Source of the DNA: Enteroscipio rubneri
Lineage (GTDB): Bacteria; Actinomycetota; Coriobacteriia; Coriobacteriales; Eggerthellaceae
Length of the DNA: 64,000 bases
Reading direction: 5' to 3'
Assembly: GCF_002899715.1 (NCBI RefSeq)
Contig: NZ_PPEK01000006.1
Coordinates: 80,693 to 144,692, forward strand
Shown here: positions 27,249 to 36,952 of the stretch, one piece after another
Layout of the letters: every line of letters starts with the position of its first letter
Numbering within the stretch: the stretch's first letter is position 1
Program-made: the position numbers and the translations under genes
The notes under the pieces: model-generated
What the model was told of the DNA's origin: nothing
What the model saw: only the letters and a program-made list of their open reading frames with translations
Databases searched by the model: none

Positions 27249-27417
27249 GACTAGCTCGTTAACGTTCGCCGGTGAGGGCGCGCATCTGTATCCCTCGTCA
27301 GGTGCAAGTCGCCGCACGACTCGTGCAGGCCGCGTCCCCCGTGCTCCGCATTTTGCGTATTGGCTCGGGACGTCTTCCGGTCTGGACTCGCAGTTTTGCA
27401 CGGAGCGTCACGAACAT

Positions 27418-27556
27418 GGCAGAGAATCAGAGGTATGTGATTTTTTCTGTGCACTATTCGATGGCTAGAAAATTGTGAACTGGGATTATGGTGGAATCCA
27501 GCCACGTTTTTGTAAAAAGCTCCTCCGGAAAAGTCACATACCTCTGATTCTCTGCC
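27418..27556. repeat. Inverted-repeat element, copy B (23-bp perfect arms)
   Basis: Positions 27418-27440 are the exact reverse complement of 27534-27556, enclosing 93 bp. The arms share GGCAGAGA at the outer end and GAGGTATGTGA with copy A at 3117. They differ at four adjacent arm positions, where ATCA replaces TTTC, with the matching change in the opposite arm. The centre is AT-rich and not similar to copy A. Both copies have AAAAA directly after the right arm. No gene is attached to this copy. Confidence 0.9.
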
Positions 27557-27721
27557 AAAAACGCCTCATTCGGATGCTTCAGCTTCCGCGTATGCCTCGC
27601 TCGTGACGTTTTCGTGTCTCGCGTACCGCACTCCGTGCGCCGTCCGCATCCTGCGTTTCATCCACGGGTGCCACCAGCTTCGCGCTTTCTGCCTCCGCGC
27701 GTCTCCTGCATTCCGCATCCT

Positions 27722-27771
27722 GCATCTCGCGCGCCGTCTGCATCCCGCATCTCGCGCGCCGTCCGCATCCC
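27722..27771. repeat. 25-bp tandem repeat, two copies
   Basis: GCATCTCGCGCGCCGTCTGC begins a 25-bp unit repeated directly with one T/C difference. Similar GCATCC-type words continue upstream from about 27640. It lies in the 563-bp gap 27249-27811, which otherwise holds only inverted-repeat copy B and no convincing gene. Confidence 0.8.
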
Positions 27772-27811
27772 ACGAAGCACAGGCAGCGTGCGGGACGGTA
27801 TCGCGCTTGCG

Positions 27812-28651
27812 CTACTCCTTCAGATCCACGTTTTTGGTATCGGTGATGAGCATGCAGCCGGGGGCGTGCGTGATGGCAAAGGGGGGCTTGCTGTTCATGA
27901 CGATGGACTGGGGCGTGACGCCGCACGCCCAGAACACGGGCACCTCGCCGTCGCGGATGTCCACGGGGTCGCCGAACTCGGGATGGGCCAGGTCGTGCAC
28001 GCCGATGGCCGCAGGGTCGCCGATGTGGATGGGCGCGCCGTGTACCTTGGGGATGGCGCCGGAGATCTGCACCGCCTTCACCACCTGGCCCGCGGGGATG
28101 GGACGCATTGACATGACCATGTTGCCGGACATGCTACCGGCGGGCGTGCACGGTACGCCGGTCAGGTACATGGGCACGTTGCAGCCCATGGTGTTGTGGC
28201 GGATCTCGATGCCGGCCTCGATGAGCTCGCTCTCGAACGAGAACGAGCAGCCGATGACGAACGACACCAGGTCGTCGCGCCAATAGTCCTCGACGTTCTC
28301 CACCTCGGCCACCAGCTGGCCGTGCTCGTAGATGCGGTAGCGCGGGAAGTCGGTGGCGATGTCGCAGTCGGTGGCGCAGATGGTGGCCTCGCGCGCGCCC
28401 ACCTCGGTCACTTCGAGCAGCGGGCAGGGCTTGGGGTTGCGCTGCGCGAACAGCAGGAAGTCGTAGGCCTGATCGCGCGGCAACACGATGAGGTTCGCCT
28501 GCGCGTAGCCGGGGCACAGGCCGCTCGTCGGCGCCGTGAACGCGCCCGAGCGGATCAGCCGACGCGCCTCCACCGGCGACGCGGCAAGCATCTGCGCCCA
28601 GACCTCGTCGGCAACGCCATCGGGCTTGGCGGGAACGGGAGCATTCAACAT
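27812..28651 (-). CDS. DUF1445 family putative hydro-lyase (YcsI-like)
   Basis: 279 residues; the ATG ([12 protein letters not shown]) lies 2 bp from the accC stop and has a GAGGTG site. The family pattern is clear: [45 protein letters not shown], and the C-terminal [14 protein letters not shown]. YcsI/DUF1445 genes recur beside 5-oxoprolinase genes, for example ycsI next to kipI-kipA in Bacillus subtilis. The family is annotated as a hydro-lyase or D-glutamate cyclase relative. Production of 5-oxoproline from a glutamate derivative would fit this operon but is inference. Confidence 0.9.
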   Translation of the reverse strand: MLNAPVPAKPDGVADEVWAQMLAASPVEARRLIRSGAFTAPTSGLCPGYAQANLIVLPRDQAYDFLLFAQRNPKPCPLLEVTEVGAREATICATDCDIATDFPRYRIYEHGQLVAEVENVEDYWRDDLVSFVIGCSFSFESELIEAGIEIRHNTMGCNVPMYLTGVPCTPAGSMSGNMVMSMRPIPAGQVVKAVQISGAIPKVHGAPIHIGDPAAIGVHDLAHPEFGDPVDIRDGEVPVFWACGVTPQSIVMNSKPPFAITHAPGCMLITDTKNVDLKE

Positions 28652-28653
28652 GA

Positions 28654-30003
28654 TTACACCTCGCCTTTCATGAACCGTTCGATGAAGCTGGTGTCCGCCA
28701 GGCCGGCGGCGAACGTCTCGTTCTCCATGATGGCGTACTGGAAATCGAGATTCGTCTTCACGCCCACCACCACCATCTCCTCCAGGGCGGTGCGCATCTT
28801 GGCGATGGCCTCGGTGCGGTCGCGGCCGTGCACGATGATCTTCGCTATCATGGAATCGTAGTAGGGCGATATCTCGTAGCCGTCGAAGGCGGCCGTGTCC
28901 ACGCGCACGCCGTTGCCGCCGGGCAGGTGCATCTGGGAGATGGTGCCGGGCGACGGCAGAAAGCCGCGCTCGGGCTGCTCGGCGTTCACGCGGCACTCGA
29001 TGGCATGGCCGCGATACGTGATGTCGTCCTGTGTGAAGGTGAGCGGGTCGCCTGCTGCCACGCGGATCATCTCCTGCACGATGTCGGTGCCCGTGACCAT
29101 CTCGGTCACGGAATGCTCCACCTGCACGCGCGTGTTCATCTCCATAAAGTAGTAGTTCATCTGGTCGTCCAACAGGAACTCTATCGTGCCGGCCGACGTG
29201 TAGCCAACGGCCTGCGCCGCGCGCACGGCGGCGTCCAGCATCTCGGCGCGCACCTCCGCGGACAGCGCGGGGGAGGGGCTCTCCTCGATCATCTTCTGGT
29301 GGTTGCGCTGCACGGAGCAATCGCGCTCGCCAAGCGCTACCACGGCGCCGTACGTGTCGGCGATGACCTGCACCTCCACGTGGCGCGGGTTCAGCACGCA
29401 GCGCTCAAGATACATGGTGTTGTCGCCGAAGGCACCAACGCTCTCGCGCTGCGCGATGGAGAACTGCTCGCAGAAGTCGTCCTCGGACAGGCTCACGCGC
29501 ATGCCCTTGCCGCCGCCGCCCGACGACGCCTTGATCATGATGGGCCAGCCTACGGCGCGCGCTTTCGCAAGCGCCTCCTCCGGCGCGTGCACCGGCTCCT
29601 TCGTGCCGGGCACCACGGGCACGCCGGCCTCCATCATGGTCTTGCGGGCCTGGCTCTTGTTGCCCATGCGGTCGATGACCTCGGGCGCGGGGCCTATGAA
29701 CACGATGTCGTTCTCGCGGCAGAGCTTCGCGAACGTGGAGTTCTCGGACAGGAAGCCGTAGCCGGGGTGAATGGCCTGCGCGCCGGTTCCCTTCGCTGCA
29801 GCAAGTATGGCGGCAATGTTCAGGTACGAGTCGCGCGCGGCGGGCGGCCCTATGCACACGCTCTCGTCGGCTAGGTACACGTGCAGCGCGTGCTTGTCGG
29901 CCGTGGAGTACACGGCCACCGTCTTGATGTCCATCGCGCGGCAGGCGCGGATGATGCGGACGGCGATCTCGCCACGGTTGGCGATGAGTATCTTGTCGAA
30001 CAT
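28654..30003 (-). CDS. accC: Biotin carboxylase
   Basis: 449 residues, standard AccC length. Visible elements are [28 protein letters not shown], the ATP-grasp glycine loop [29 protein letters not shown] and the catalytic [13 protein letters not shown]. It carboxylates the biotin of the carrier protein encoded 11 bp upstream. No carboxyltransferase subunit is present in this operon. In many bacteria this accBC pair is attached to pxpBC genes, so its partner may be the oxoprolinase system rather than acetyl-CoA carboxylase; that is an inference from recurrent neighbourhoods. Confidence 0.95.
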   Translation of the reverse strand: MFDKILIANRGEIAVRIIRACRAMDIKTVAVYSTADKHALHVYLADESVCIGPPAARDSYLNIAAILAAAKGTGAQAIHPGYGFLSENSTFAKLCRENDIVFIGPAPEVIDRMGNKSQARKTMMEAGVPVVPGTKEPVHAPEEALAKARAVGWPIMIKASSGGGGKGMRVSLSEDDFCEQFSIAQRESVGAFGDNTMYLERCVLNPRHVEVQVIADTYGAVVALGERDCSVQRNHQKMIEESPSPALSAEVRAEMLDAAVRAAQAVGYTSAGTIEFLLDDQMNYYFMEMNTRVQVEHSVTEMVTGTDIVQEMIRVAAGDPLTFTQDDITYRGHAIECRVNAEQPERGFLPSPGTISQMHLPGGNGVRVDTAAFDGYEISPYYDSMIAKIIVHGRDRTEAIAKMRTALEEMVVVGVKTNLDFQYAIMENETFAAGLADTSFIERFMKGEV

Positions 30004-30014
30004 GGCTCGACCGC

Positions 30015-30482
30015 CTAATGCGTTTCGCCGGTAGCGATACGGAACAGGGGCTGGTCGTACTCGACCTGCGCGCCGTTGGCCGCCAAGACTTCCACGACGA
30101 CGCCGGGCGCAGGAGCGGTGATCTCGTTCATCATCTTCATAGCTTCGACGATGGCGAGCGTCTGACCGGAGAGCACCTCCTGGCCCACCTTCACGAAGGA
30201 GTCTTCGTCGGGGCTCGGGGCGACGTAGAACATGCCAACCATGGGACTGCGCACGAGCACCGTGTTCTCGTCGGCGTCCTCCACGGCGGCAGCCTCGTGG
30301 CTTTCGATCTTGCCCGCCAGGAGCGCGCTCACGCGGTCGGCCATGAGCGGCAGAGTAGTCGACGAGAGCGGCCCGTGGTTGCGCTCCAGTTCGATCTTAG
30401 TGTCGCCATCGGCGACGCGCAGAGCGGTCAGTTCCGCCTTATCCATGATGGCGATCAGTTCTTCGATGGCTTTCGTGTCCAT
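30015..30482 (-). CDS. accB: Biotin carboxyl carrier protein
   Basis: 155 residues from the ATG giving MDTKAIEELIAIMDKAEL, with an AAGGAG site. The C-terminal biotinyl domain has the canonical EAMKMMNEI, whose Lys is biotinylated, and the VRSPMVGMFY opening typical of AccB. The middle is an Ala/Glu linker. It lies between pxpC and accC and should serve the neighbouring biotin carboxylase. Confidence 0.94.
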   Translation of the reverse strand: MDTKAIEELIAIMDKAELTALRVADGDTKIELERNHGPLSSTTLPLMADRVSALLAGKIESHEAAAVEDADENTVLVRSPMVGMFYVAPSPDEDSFVKVGQEVLSGQTLAIVEAMKMMNEITAPAPGVVVEVLAANGAQVEYDQPLFRIATGETH

Positions 30483-30531
30483 GGCGCTTCTCCTTGCGAT
30501 TCTTCTCAGCTCTGCGGTCGGGTGCGGTATG

Positions 30532-31794
30532 TCAAGCTGTGTTGTTGCCGTCCTCGTGCGCGCTCGCAGCGTTCGGTGTGCTGCGCTCCTCAACGGGAGC
30601 GCCCTCTTCGCGCGGGCCGGCGGGCGCGGATGCTGCGGGCGCGCTTCCTTTTGCTGTGGGTTGTTTGTCGGTTGCGATCGGGGTTCCGGTCAACAGGTTG
30701 CGGTTGCCCACGCGCTCCGCCCGGTTCGCGCGGTCGATCCACAGCGTGTCGGCCTGCGTGCGTTCGGCCTGCTTCTCCAGGATGGGGGTCAGGCGTCGTG
30801 CGGTCCTGCGCGGGGATATGCCGTCGGCGCTCGGACGGCGCACCTTGAGCGCCAGCATATCGAATCGACGTGCTTCCTCGCGTAGGAGCGCCTGCGCATC
30901 CTGCACGGATATGCGCTCGAACCTGACCGTGCTGCCCGGCGGCCGTTGCACAAGCTTCGGGATGTCGACGGTCGCGATGGTACCGATCTTCGCGTAGCCG
31001 CCCGTCGTCTGCCTATCCGCCAGCATGATGATAGGCCGTCCATGCGAGGGCACCTGCACAGCGCCGAATGCGATGCCGTCTGATATGATATCCGACCCGC
31101 GTTTCGTCTCGATTTCGGGTCCGTCTAGCCGATAGCCCATGCGATCGGACTTCGTCGTGGTCGTGTACGTCCGACCGTAAAATGTTTGGATGCCCGCATC
31201 GGTGAACATGTGTTCCTGCGGTCCGGGTATTACGCGCACCGTTACCTCGTCCTCTTCGAAGCCGTAGAACGCATTGTCCCCATCGATGCGGTGCGAACCA
31301 AGGTTGGGAAGGAAATCGATGCTTTTCGTTGCGAAGGGCAGGTAGTCGCCTACGACGAGCGCCCGGCCCCGAAAGCCGCCCAACTCGCATTTGAGGTTGG
31401 TCGAGCGACTTCCCATGACTTCGGGTACGCGCACGCTGCCGCCTGCGATGGCCAGATATCCGTAGCAGCCGGTTTTAGATGCCTTGAAGCGCAGAATAGA
31501 GCCCCGGTGCACCATGATGGCGGTGTAGAGAGGAACCGGTTCCCCGTCGAGCGTAGGAGAGAAATCACCGCCCGTTATGGCAATGCACGTGTTCGTGGTG
31601 AAGCGGACCGTGGGGCCGGCGAGGGCGAACTCAACCACGGGGGCGTCGGGGTCGTTCTCGACGAGCAGGTTTGCGATGGTGAAGGCGCGATGATCCATGA
31701 CGCCGTTCGTCGAGAACCCGCTGCCCTGGTATCCGAAGCGGCCTTTGTCCTGCACCGTGGTAACGACGCCGGCCTTCTTTACGACAAGGCCCAT
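30532..31794 (-). CDS. pxpC: 5-oxoprolinase subunit C (KipA-like), with C-terminal extension
   Basis: 420 residues from the ATG giving MGLVVKKAGVVTTVQDKGR. The start overlaps no gene but lies 1 bp after the pxpB stop (TAA-T-ATG), so the two are translationally coupled. Family motifs include GYQGSGFSTNGVMDHRAF, AITGGDF and MLADRQTTGGYAKIGT. PxpC with PxpB forms the carboxyltransferase-like part of the ATP-dependent oxoprolinase. After the usual domain there is an extra low-complexity tail of about 90 residues rich in Ala, Pro, Glu and Arg, which I cannot assign. Confidence 0.93.
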   Translation of the reverse strand: MGLVVKKAGVVTTVQDKGRFGYQGSGFSTNGVMDHRAFTIANLLVENDPDAPVVEFALAGPTVRFTTNTCIAITGGDFSPTLDGEPVPLYTAIMVHRGSILRFKASKTGCYGYLAIAGGSVRVPEVMGSRSTNLKCELGGFRGRALVVGDYLPFATKSIDFLPNLGSHRIDGDNAFYGFEEDEVTVRVIPGPQEHMFTDAGIQTFYGRTYTTTTKSDRMGYRLDGPEIETKRGSDIISDGIAFGAVQVPSHGRPIIMLADRQTTGGYAKIGTIATVDIPKLVQRPPGSTVRFERISVQDAQALLREEARRFDMLALKVRRPSADGISPRRTARRLTPILEKQAERTQADTLWIDRANRAERVGNRNLLTGTPIATDKQPTAKGSAPAASAPAGPREEGAPVEERSTPNAASAHEDGNNTA

Positions 31795-31795
31795 A

Positions 31796-32524
31796 TTACT
31801 CGCCCTCCACGACGATGTCGTATGCGTACGTGCCCGCCGCAAGCTGCGCCTCGATAGCGGCGTATTCGTCTGGGGTGATGGGGACGAAGCGCAGGTATTC
31901 GCCTGCCGCGTAGAGGATGGGATCATCGCGATCGGGATCGTAGGGCTTGAGCGGGGTGCGGCCGATAATCTGCCAGCCACCGGGTGACGCGAGCGGGTAG
32001 ACGCCCGTCTGAGCGCCGCCGATGCCCACGCTGCCCGGCTCGATACGGGTGCGCGGCGTGGCGAGCCGTGGCGTATGCAGCCGCTCATCAAGCCCTCCCA
32101 GGTAGGCGAAACCCGGCAGGAATCCCAGCATGTCGATGAGGTAGTCGCGCCCGCTGTGCAAAGCGATCACCTCATCGGGTTCGAGGCGGGCGTGTTGGGC
32201 GACGATCTCGAGATCGGGGCCGAACTCTCCACCGTAACATACGGGGATGGGCACGATCTTGCGCACGCTCAGGTCGGCTTCGCCCACGTCGCGCAGCTTG
32301 CCGCGCAGCGTGGCAGACAACTCGTCGAATGTGACGGACAGAGGATCGTAATACACCATGAGCGAGCAGAACGTGGGGACGAGCTCGGTAACGCCTTCGA
32401 TGGGATCGGCGGTGAGGTTATCGGCGGCCAGGCGAATTTTCGCGCTCGTCTCTGGCGAGATCACATGCGCGAACTCGAGGTTGAGCGCCGAATCGCCGGC
32501 GATGGTAATGCTGAATCCCGCCAT
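31796..32524 (-). CDS. pxpB: 5-oxoprolinase subunit B (KipI-like)
   Basis: 242 residues. Motifs of the PxpB/KipI family are present: IPVCYGGEFGPDLE, LGFLPGFAYLGGLD, and SVGIGGAQTGVYPLASPGGWQIIGRTP. It is the first gene of the minus-strand operon pxpB-pxpC-accB-accC-DUF1445. With PxpC and the distant PxpA it converts 5-oxoproline to glutamate. Confidence 0.95.
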   Translation of the reverse strand: MAGFSITIAGDSALNLEFAHVISPETSAKIRLAADNLTADPIEGVTELVPTFCSLMVYYDPLSVTFDELSATLRGKLRDVGEADLSVRKIVPIPVCYGGEFGPDLEIVAQHARLEPDEVIALHSGRDYLIDMLGFLPGFAYLGGLDERLHTPRLATPRTRIEPGSVGIGGAQTGVYPLASPGGWQIIGRTPLKPYDPDRDDPILYAAGEYLRFVPITPDEYAAIEAQLAAGTYAYDIVVEGE

Positions 32525-32655
32525 GCTCGTCCATTCTGCAGATCAGTGCCGCGCGCTCGGCTGAGAGCGAACGTGGCGTAAGACCGCCGTGCGTTCCACT
32601 GTGCGGATCGAGCGCATCGCGCAGCTTGCTTGTGGTCGGTTCCGGCGCGCTTCAG

Positions 32656-32664
32656 TGCTACACT
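32656..32664 (+). promoter_or_regulatory. Extended -10 upstream of the TauE/SafE gene
   Basis: TGCTACACT lies 38 bp before the ATG and matches the TG-N-TANNNT form seen before several genes in this window. The -35 region is not clear. Confidence 0.45.
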
Positions 32665-32701
32665 GGTACGCCGTCGGATAAGTAGTAGGATTGTAGCATA
32701 T

Positions 32702-33415
32702 ATGGAAAAAGCACTATTCTTGGCGGCGTTCTTTTTCGCGTACACCATACAAGCCGTCACGGGGTTCGCCGGAAACATCTTCGCCATGCCCGTGGGCACG
32801 CATCTGCTGGGGCTCCACAGCTCCGTGGCGGTGCTGAACGCTATGGGATTCTTTGCGTGCGGTTTGCTGGCCGTCATGAACATCAAGCATGTGCACTGGC
32901 GCGAGCTCGCCAAAATCGTGCTCACCATGCTGCCGTTCGTGCTCGTGGGCATTTGGCTGGACTCGGTGTTGCCGCTCGATGTGCTACTGAAGATATACGG
33001 CCTGATCATTTTATTGGTTGGCGCGAAGAACCTGGTTTCGAAGCGCCAGAGGTTCCTTCCCGAGTGGGCGCTGTGGATCGTGCTGGCGCTCGCCGGCCTT
33101 ATCCAGGGCATGTTCGTGTCGGGCGGAGCGCTGCTTGTCATCTATACGGTGCAGAAGCTCCAAGACCGCCAGCAGTTTCGTGCCACACTGTCCATGGTAT
33201 GGGCCGTCCTGAACTTTATCTACGCAGGCATCGCCGTGCAGCAAGGCTATTTTACACCGGACGTCGTACAGGTGGTGCTCATGTGCATACCGGCCGCCGT
33301 GCTGGCCACTCTCGTGGGTAACCGTTTGCAGCGCCACCTCAGCCAGGAGCGGTTCCTCAAGCTCACCTACGTGCTGCTGCTCTGCATCGGGCTTGTCCTG
33401 CTCGTTACGTCGTAG
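32702..33415 (+). CDS. TauE/SafE family membrane permease
   Basis: 237 residues with about seven or eight hydrophobic helices. The opening TIQAVTGFAGNIFAMPVG and the second-half repeat ALAGLIQGMFVSGGALLVIY are the paired repeats of the TauE/SafE family, which export or import sulfonates, sulfite or organic acids. The gene is divergent from the oxoprolinase operon, and transport of a related acid is possible but unproven. It has only a weak ribosome site. Confidence 0.88.
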   Translation: MEKALFLAAFFFAYTIQAVTGFAGNIFAMPVGTHLLGLHSSVAVLNAMGFFACGLLAVMNIKHVHWRELAKIVLTMLPFVLVGIWLDSVLPLDVLLKIYGLIILLVGAKNLVSKRQRFLPEWALWIVLALAGLIQGMFVSGGALLVIYTVQKLQDRQQFRATLSMVWAVLNFIYAGIAVQQGYFTPDVVQVVLMCIPAAVLATLVGNRLQRHLSQERFLKLTYVLLLCIGLVLLVTS

Positions 33416-33522
33416 GGCGACGCGAGCGCCGGAACGAAACGAGGGAAGCGGGTCTGGAGGCGGGCGCATCGAAGTCCTGCCACGTGCGGAAGGCACGGGG
33501 ATCCTTGCCGCGCAGGTGTCCG

Positions 33523-34968
33523 TCAGACTTTGTTCGGTGCTTTGAAATGCGGGTCGACGTCGCGCATGAGATCGAACAGCTCGACCCGGTCATGCACGTC
33601 GAGCTTCTGGTAGATATGGCGTATATGGGCTTTCGCCGTTCCGTGGGCTATGAACATCTCGTCGGCCACTTCGCTCGCGGTCTTGCCTGCAAGCAAGAGG
33701 GAGAGGGCCTCCTGCTCACGGGCTCCCAAACCTCGTCCGATGGCGTACGAGGCGACGAGCGACGATACTGCCGGCGACTGCGCGCCGCCACGGTCTTTGA
33801 AGCGGTACTTCGAGTACAGCTGGATGGTTCGGTTATTCAAATTGACCAGCGTGCAGGCGATGATGCCGATGATGAGGCAGATGGAGAGCAGTGTCGTGAG
33901 AGCTCCGCTGCGGTCGATCGAGCTCATGACGAACGCCGCGGGCCTGCCAAGTAGACAGCCGCCGAACACGGAGAGCAGCAGGAGCGTTGCCAGCTTGTAG
34001 GAGCTGAACGCGAATCGGCCTCCGATGTTGCAGAACAGAATGACGAGGTAGGACACGTTCACGGCGCATCCCATGGTGGCCAGCGAGAAGATGAACGACC
34101 GGTCAACGTGAAGGAATGAGGCGAACAGCATGCCCGCCACGATGAGTGTGAGCGCAAGATACAGAAGAGAGGCGATGTTGAAGCGTTTTGAGAACAGGGC
34201 GACGGCACAAAGCACGAGCGCCGCCGGCCACAGCATGCTCCAGCCGGCATCGGTGTGCCATGATTCCAAGCCTACGAGCGAGACCGAGAGCATGAAGGCG
34301 AAGCTGAACAGGAACGCGGTGAGCAGCGGGCCGGCGAGAAACAAAAACGAGGGCCGCTCTCCGCGGTCGAGCCGATTCGGCCGCATCGGCTGCTTTTCGC
34401 GGGCATAGGCGAGCGAGAAGCCTGCCAGCACGACCACGGTGCAGTATCCCGCGATCAAGCGGTCCTGGGTCATGCCGAGGAGAAACCAGGAGATAGCGCA
34501 GCCGCCGATAATAGACGCGAACAGCGAGAACGCCACCGTTTCTATGGTCTGCCCGACAAAGAAATCGAACCAGCACGGCGCGGCCACTCCCAAGAACAAG
34601 CCCATGGAGATTGCCGAGAGGATGAGCGCGAACCCATGCAGGTCGGGTGCGAAGGCCGCCGTCGCCTTCATGACGAGGAATCCGCATGCGGCGAGAGTCG
34701 TCACCGTCACGATGGCCGTCCGGCGGAAGCCAAACAACGCGTTTCTATGCAGGGCTGCCAGCACGCAGAGCGCTACCGCGATACTCGTGCTGCAAATCAC
34801 GTCGGCATATGAAATTCCGAATGCGGTCGTCTTGTAGCCGTTTGTAAAATGCGTGAGCGTGGTGATCGCTACCAGAAAGGACGGCCCGAGAAAGAACCAC
34901 CTCATATCGGTCGTGCAAGTTTTCAGGACGTTGATCGTCCCCGCGCGCGCCTGATTGAATTCTGCCAC
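33523..34968 (-). CDS. Membrane-bound LuxR-family regulator (12-TM sensor plus HTH)
   Basis: About 481 residues from GTG 34968, which has AAGGGG six bases upstream; an ATG two codons earlier and another 16 codons earlier are alternatives. About twelve hydrophobic helices fill residues 20-385. A LuxR helix-turn-helix follows (GLGAREQEALSLLLAGKTAS, then HGTAKAHIRHIYQKLDVHDRVELFDL). This architecture is greatly expanded in Eggerthella and Gordonibacter, usually next to respiratory reductase genes. Here it is divergent from a flavoprotein/cytochrome pair and is the likely regulator of that pair, sensing a small molecule in the membrane. Confidence 0.92.
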   Translation of the reverse strand: MAEFNQARAGTINVLKTCTTDMRWFFLGPSFLVAITTLTHFTNGYKTTAFGISYADVICSTSIAVALCVLAALHRNALFGFRRTAIVTVTTLAACGFLVMKATAAFAPDLHGFALILSAISMGLFLGVAAPCWFDFFVGQTIETVAFSLFASIIGGCAISWFLLGMTQDRLIAGYCTVVVLAGFSLAYAREKQPMRPNRLDRGERPSFLFLAGPLLTAFLFSFAFMLSVSLVGLESWHTDAGWSMLWPAALVLCAVALFSKRFNIASLLYLALTLIVAGMLFASFLHVDRSFIFSLATMGCAVNVSYLVILFCNIGGRFAFSSYKLATLLLLSVFGGCLLGRPAAFVMSSIDRSGALTTLLSICLIIGIIACTLVNLNNRTIQLYSKYRFKDRGGAQSPAVSSLVASYAIGRGLGAREQEALSLLLAGKTASEVADEMFIAHGTAKAHIRHIYQKLDVHDRVELFDLMRDVDPHFKAPNKV

Positions 34969-35047
34969 GGGCATCCCCTTCCATGCGCCGCATCTCCCCT
35001 CGCTGCATTGTCCCATGCGCCGGTAGTTTGCAACAGGCGCGATCTGC

Positions 35048-35117
35048 TAACCCAGGGGGTTACTGGGAGGGGTTAACCGTTCTTGGAGAATCGTCGCCCT
35101 TTGAGCCTGGCTAACCC
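35048..35117. promoter_or_regulatory. Candidate LuxR operator cluster (TAACCC half-sites)
   Basis: TAACCCAGGGGGTTA at 35048-35062 is a hyphenated palindrome; GGTTAACC at 35071-35078 is a second palindrome sharing the same core; another TAACCC occurs at 35112-35117. All lie in the 221-bp region between the LuxR gene and the flavoprotein gene it faces. Three related sites in one short region suggest an operator. Confidence 0.5.
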
Positions 35118-35189
35118 GTCGAGGCGTCCGCATGATGATGGCGACGAAGGGGGTGCGAGGGGCGCCTCCTGTAAAGGAAGGGGAACGTC

Positions 35190-36932
35190 ATGGGCGACGA
35201 GTTCAAGAACAAGACGACGGTATCGAGGCGCGGGTTCCTGAGCGGAGCCGCCGTGCTGGGCGCCGGCGCTGCACTTGCCGGGTTGGCCGGATGCGCTGGA
35301 GGGCAGGAAGCCAAGCCGAGTGCGGGAAACGAACCTGCGCAGGGCGAGGAGCCGACCGCCAAATCCGACATCACCATCGAGAAATACTGGGAGGTCGCGC
35401 CCGATCCCATATCGGACGACCAGATCAGCGAGACCATCGACTGCGACATCGTGGTATGCGGCGCCGGCATTGCCGGGCTGCCCGGTGCGGCCTTCGCGGC
35501 AGAGCAGGGCGCGAACGTGCACGTTCTGGAGAAGGCGGGCACATGGGGCACCGCGCGCCTATGCACGTGTGGGTTCAACGCGAAGTGCCAAGTGGACAAC
35601 GACATCACCTACGATCGTGACAAGTTCATCACCGACGTGTGGAAGATCACCAACGGCAGCCAAGGACGCATGTCGTCGTATGGCAAGTGGTTCGACAACA
35701 GCGCGCCTTACATCGACTGGTTGCAGACCGTATTCCAGTCGAAGGGCTACGATATCGTTCCCCAGCAGGTAACGGGATTCAAAGTGACCAACGATGGCGT
35801 CGGGCAGGTGGGCGCGAACGAGTTCTGGGCCACCTATGCAGCCATGATCTACTTCGTCGATAAGGACGGCAAGACCCTGGCCGACGGCGTGAACATCGAC
35901 TGGACGGGCATCCTTGCCGAGTACGCCGCGGACAACGGGGCGACGTTCCACTACAACACGCCCGCCGTACAGCTGGTACGCGATGAAAGCGGCCGCGCGA
36001 TCTCGGTGATCGGCGAGAACGAGAGCGGCGAGTACGTGAAGCTGAACGCCTCGAAGGGCATTCTGCTGGCCTGCGGCGACATGGGCGGCGACCGCGAAAT
36101 GATGGGCTATTTCAATCCTTCATTGCTCAAGACTCGCAGCATCGCCGAGGTCAAGAACACCGGCGACGGCCAGAAGATGGGCATGTGGATAGGCGCGGAC
36201 ATGGACGATTTCGCGGCTGGGGACCTGTTCCCGTTCGTCGCTGTGGACACGAACGGCGAGCGGCCCGAAGCCAAGGACTCCAAGTCCTATGCGGCGGTGG
36301 CCAATCTGCCGGTGTTTATGGTGGACACCACCGGCCGGCGTCTCATGCCCGAGGATCTTCCGTTCCAGGCGTGCTCTATTCCCAAGATCACCGCGACGGC
36401 CGACGGCTCTGCATGGAGTGTCTGGGACAGCGCCTGGCAGGCGAAGTTCCCCGAAAGCTATCCGAAGGGCGACTATCTTTCCATGAACACGCCCGAGCAG
36501 CTTGAGATCGATATCAAGAACGGTATTACCGTGCAGGCCGATACCCTCGAAGAGCTTGTTGAGCAGATGGGCGTCGATCCCGAGATCTTCAACGAGCAGC
36601 TCGAACGCTATCACGGCTTCTGCGCAGCGGGCAAGGATTTGGATTTCTACAAGAACCCCCTGTGGCTGACCACCATCGACACGCCGCCGTTTTACGCGTC
36701 GCGCCATGTGGTGAGCATCACAAGCACGCGCGGCGGGCTGCGCAATGACGAGCACTGCCGTGTGCTCGACAAGGAAGGCATGCCCATCCCCGGACTGTAT
36801 GCTGCGGGCAATACGGCCGGCTCGTTCTACGGCAACGTGTACCCGCCGAACATCATGGGCTCGGGCATCGGTCACGGCCAGTGCTTCTCGTGGATATCTG
36901 CCAAGGACATGCTCGGCATCGAGTACATTTAA
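35190..36932 (+). CDS. Tat-exported FAD-dependent reductase (flavocytochrome c/fumarate reductase-like flavoprotein)
   Basis: 580 residues with an AAAGGAAGGGG site. The N-terminus has a twin-arginine signal (SRRGFLSGAAVLGAG) and a lipobox-like LAGLAGC, so it is probably exported folded and lipid-anchored outside the membrane. The FAD-binding fold DIVVCGAGIAGLPGAAFAAE starts near residue 86; the C-terminal flavin segment is PGLYAAGNTAGSF. The fumarate-reductase signature GxNRLGGNA is absent; YPPNIMGSGIG stands there instead, so fumarate is an unlikely substrate. A small cytochrome gene follows 20 bp downstream and should donate electrons. Substrate unknown. Confidence 0.92.
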   Translation: MGDEFKNKTTVSRRGFLSGAAVLGAGAALAGLAGCAGGQEAKPSAGNEPAQGEEPTAKSDITIEKYWEVAPDPISDDQISETIDCDIVVCGAGIAGLPGAAFAAEQGANVHVLEKAGTWGTARLCTCGFNAKCQVDNDITYDRDKFITDVWKITNGSQGRMSSYGKWFDNSAPYIDWLQTVFQSKGYDIVPQQVTGFKVTNDGVGQVGANEFWATYAAMIYFVDKDGKTLADGVNIDWTGILAEYAADNGATFHYNTPAVQLVRDESGRAISVIGENESGEYVKLNASKGILLACGDMGGDREMMGYFNPSLLKTRSIAEVKNTGDGQKMGMWIGADMDDFAAGDLFPFVAVDTNGERPEAKDSKSYAAVANLPVFMVDTTGRRLMPEDLPFQACSIPKITATADGSAWSVWDSAWQAKFPESYPKGDYLSMNTPEQLEIDIKNGITVQADTLEELVEQMGVDPEIFNEQLERYHGFCAAGKDLDFYKNPLWLTTIDTPPFYASRHVVSITSTRGGLRNDEHCRVLDKEGMPIPGLYAAGNTAGSFYGNVYPPNIMGSGIGHGQCFSWISAKDMLGIEYI

Positions 36933-36952
36933 TCCGCGGGCAAGGAGCGATC

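Noticed and set aside
27640..27771. Possible CRISPR-like array in the repeated GCATCC region
   Set aside because: Only two 25-bp copies directly abutting without spacers, and no cas genes in the window.
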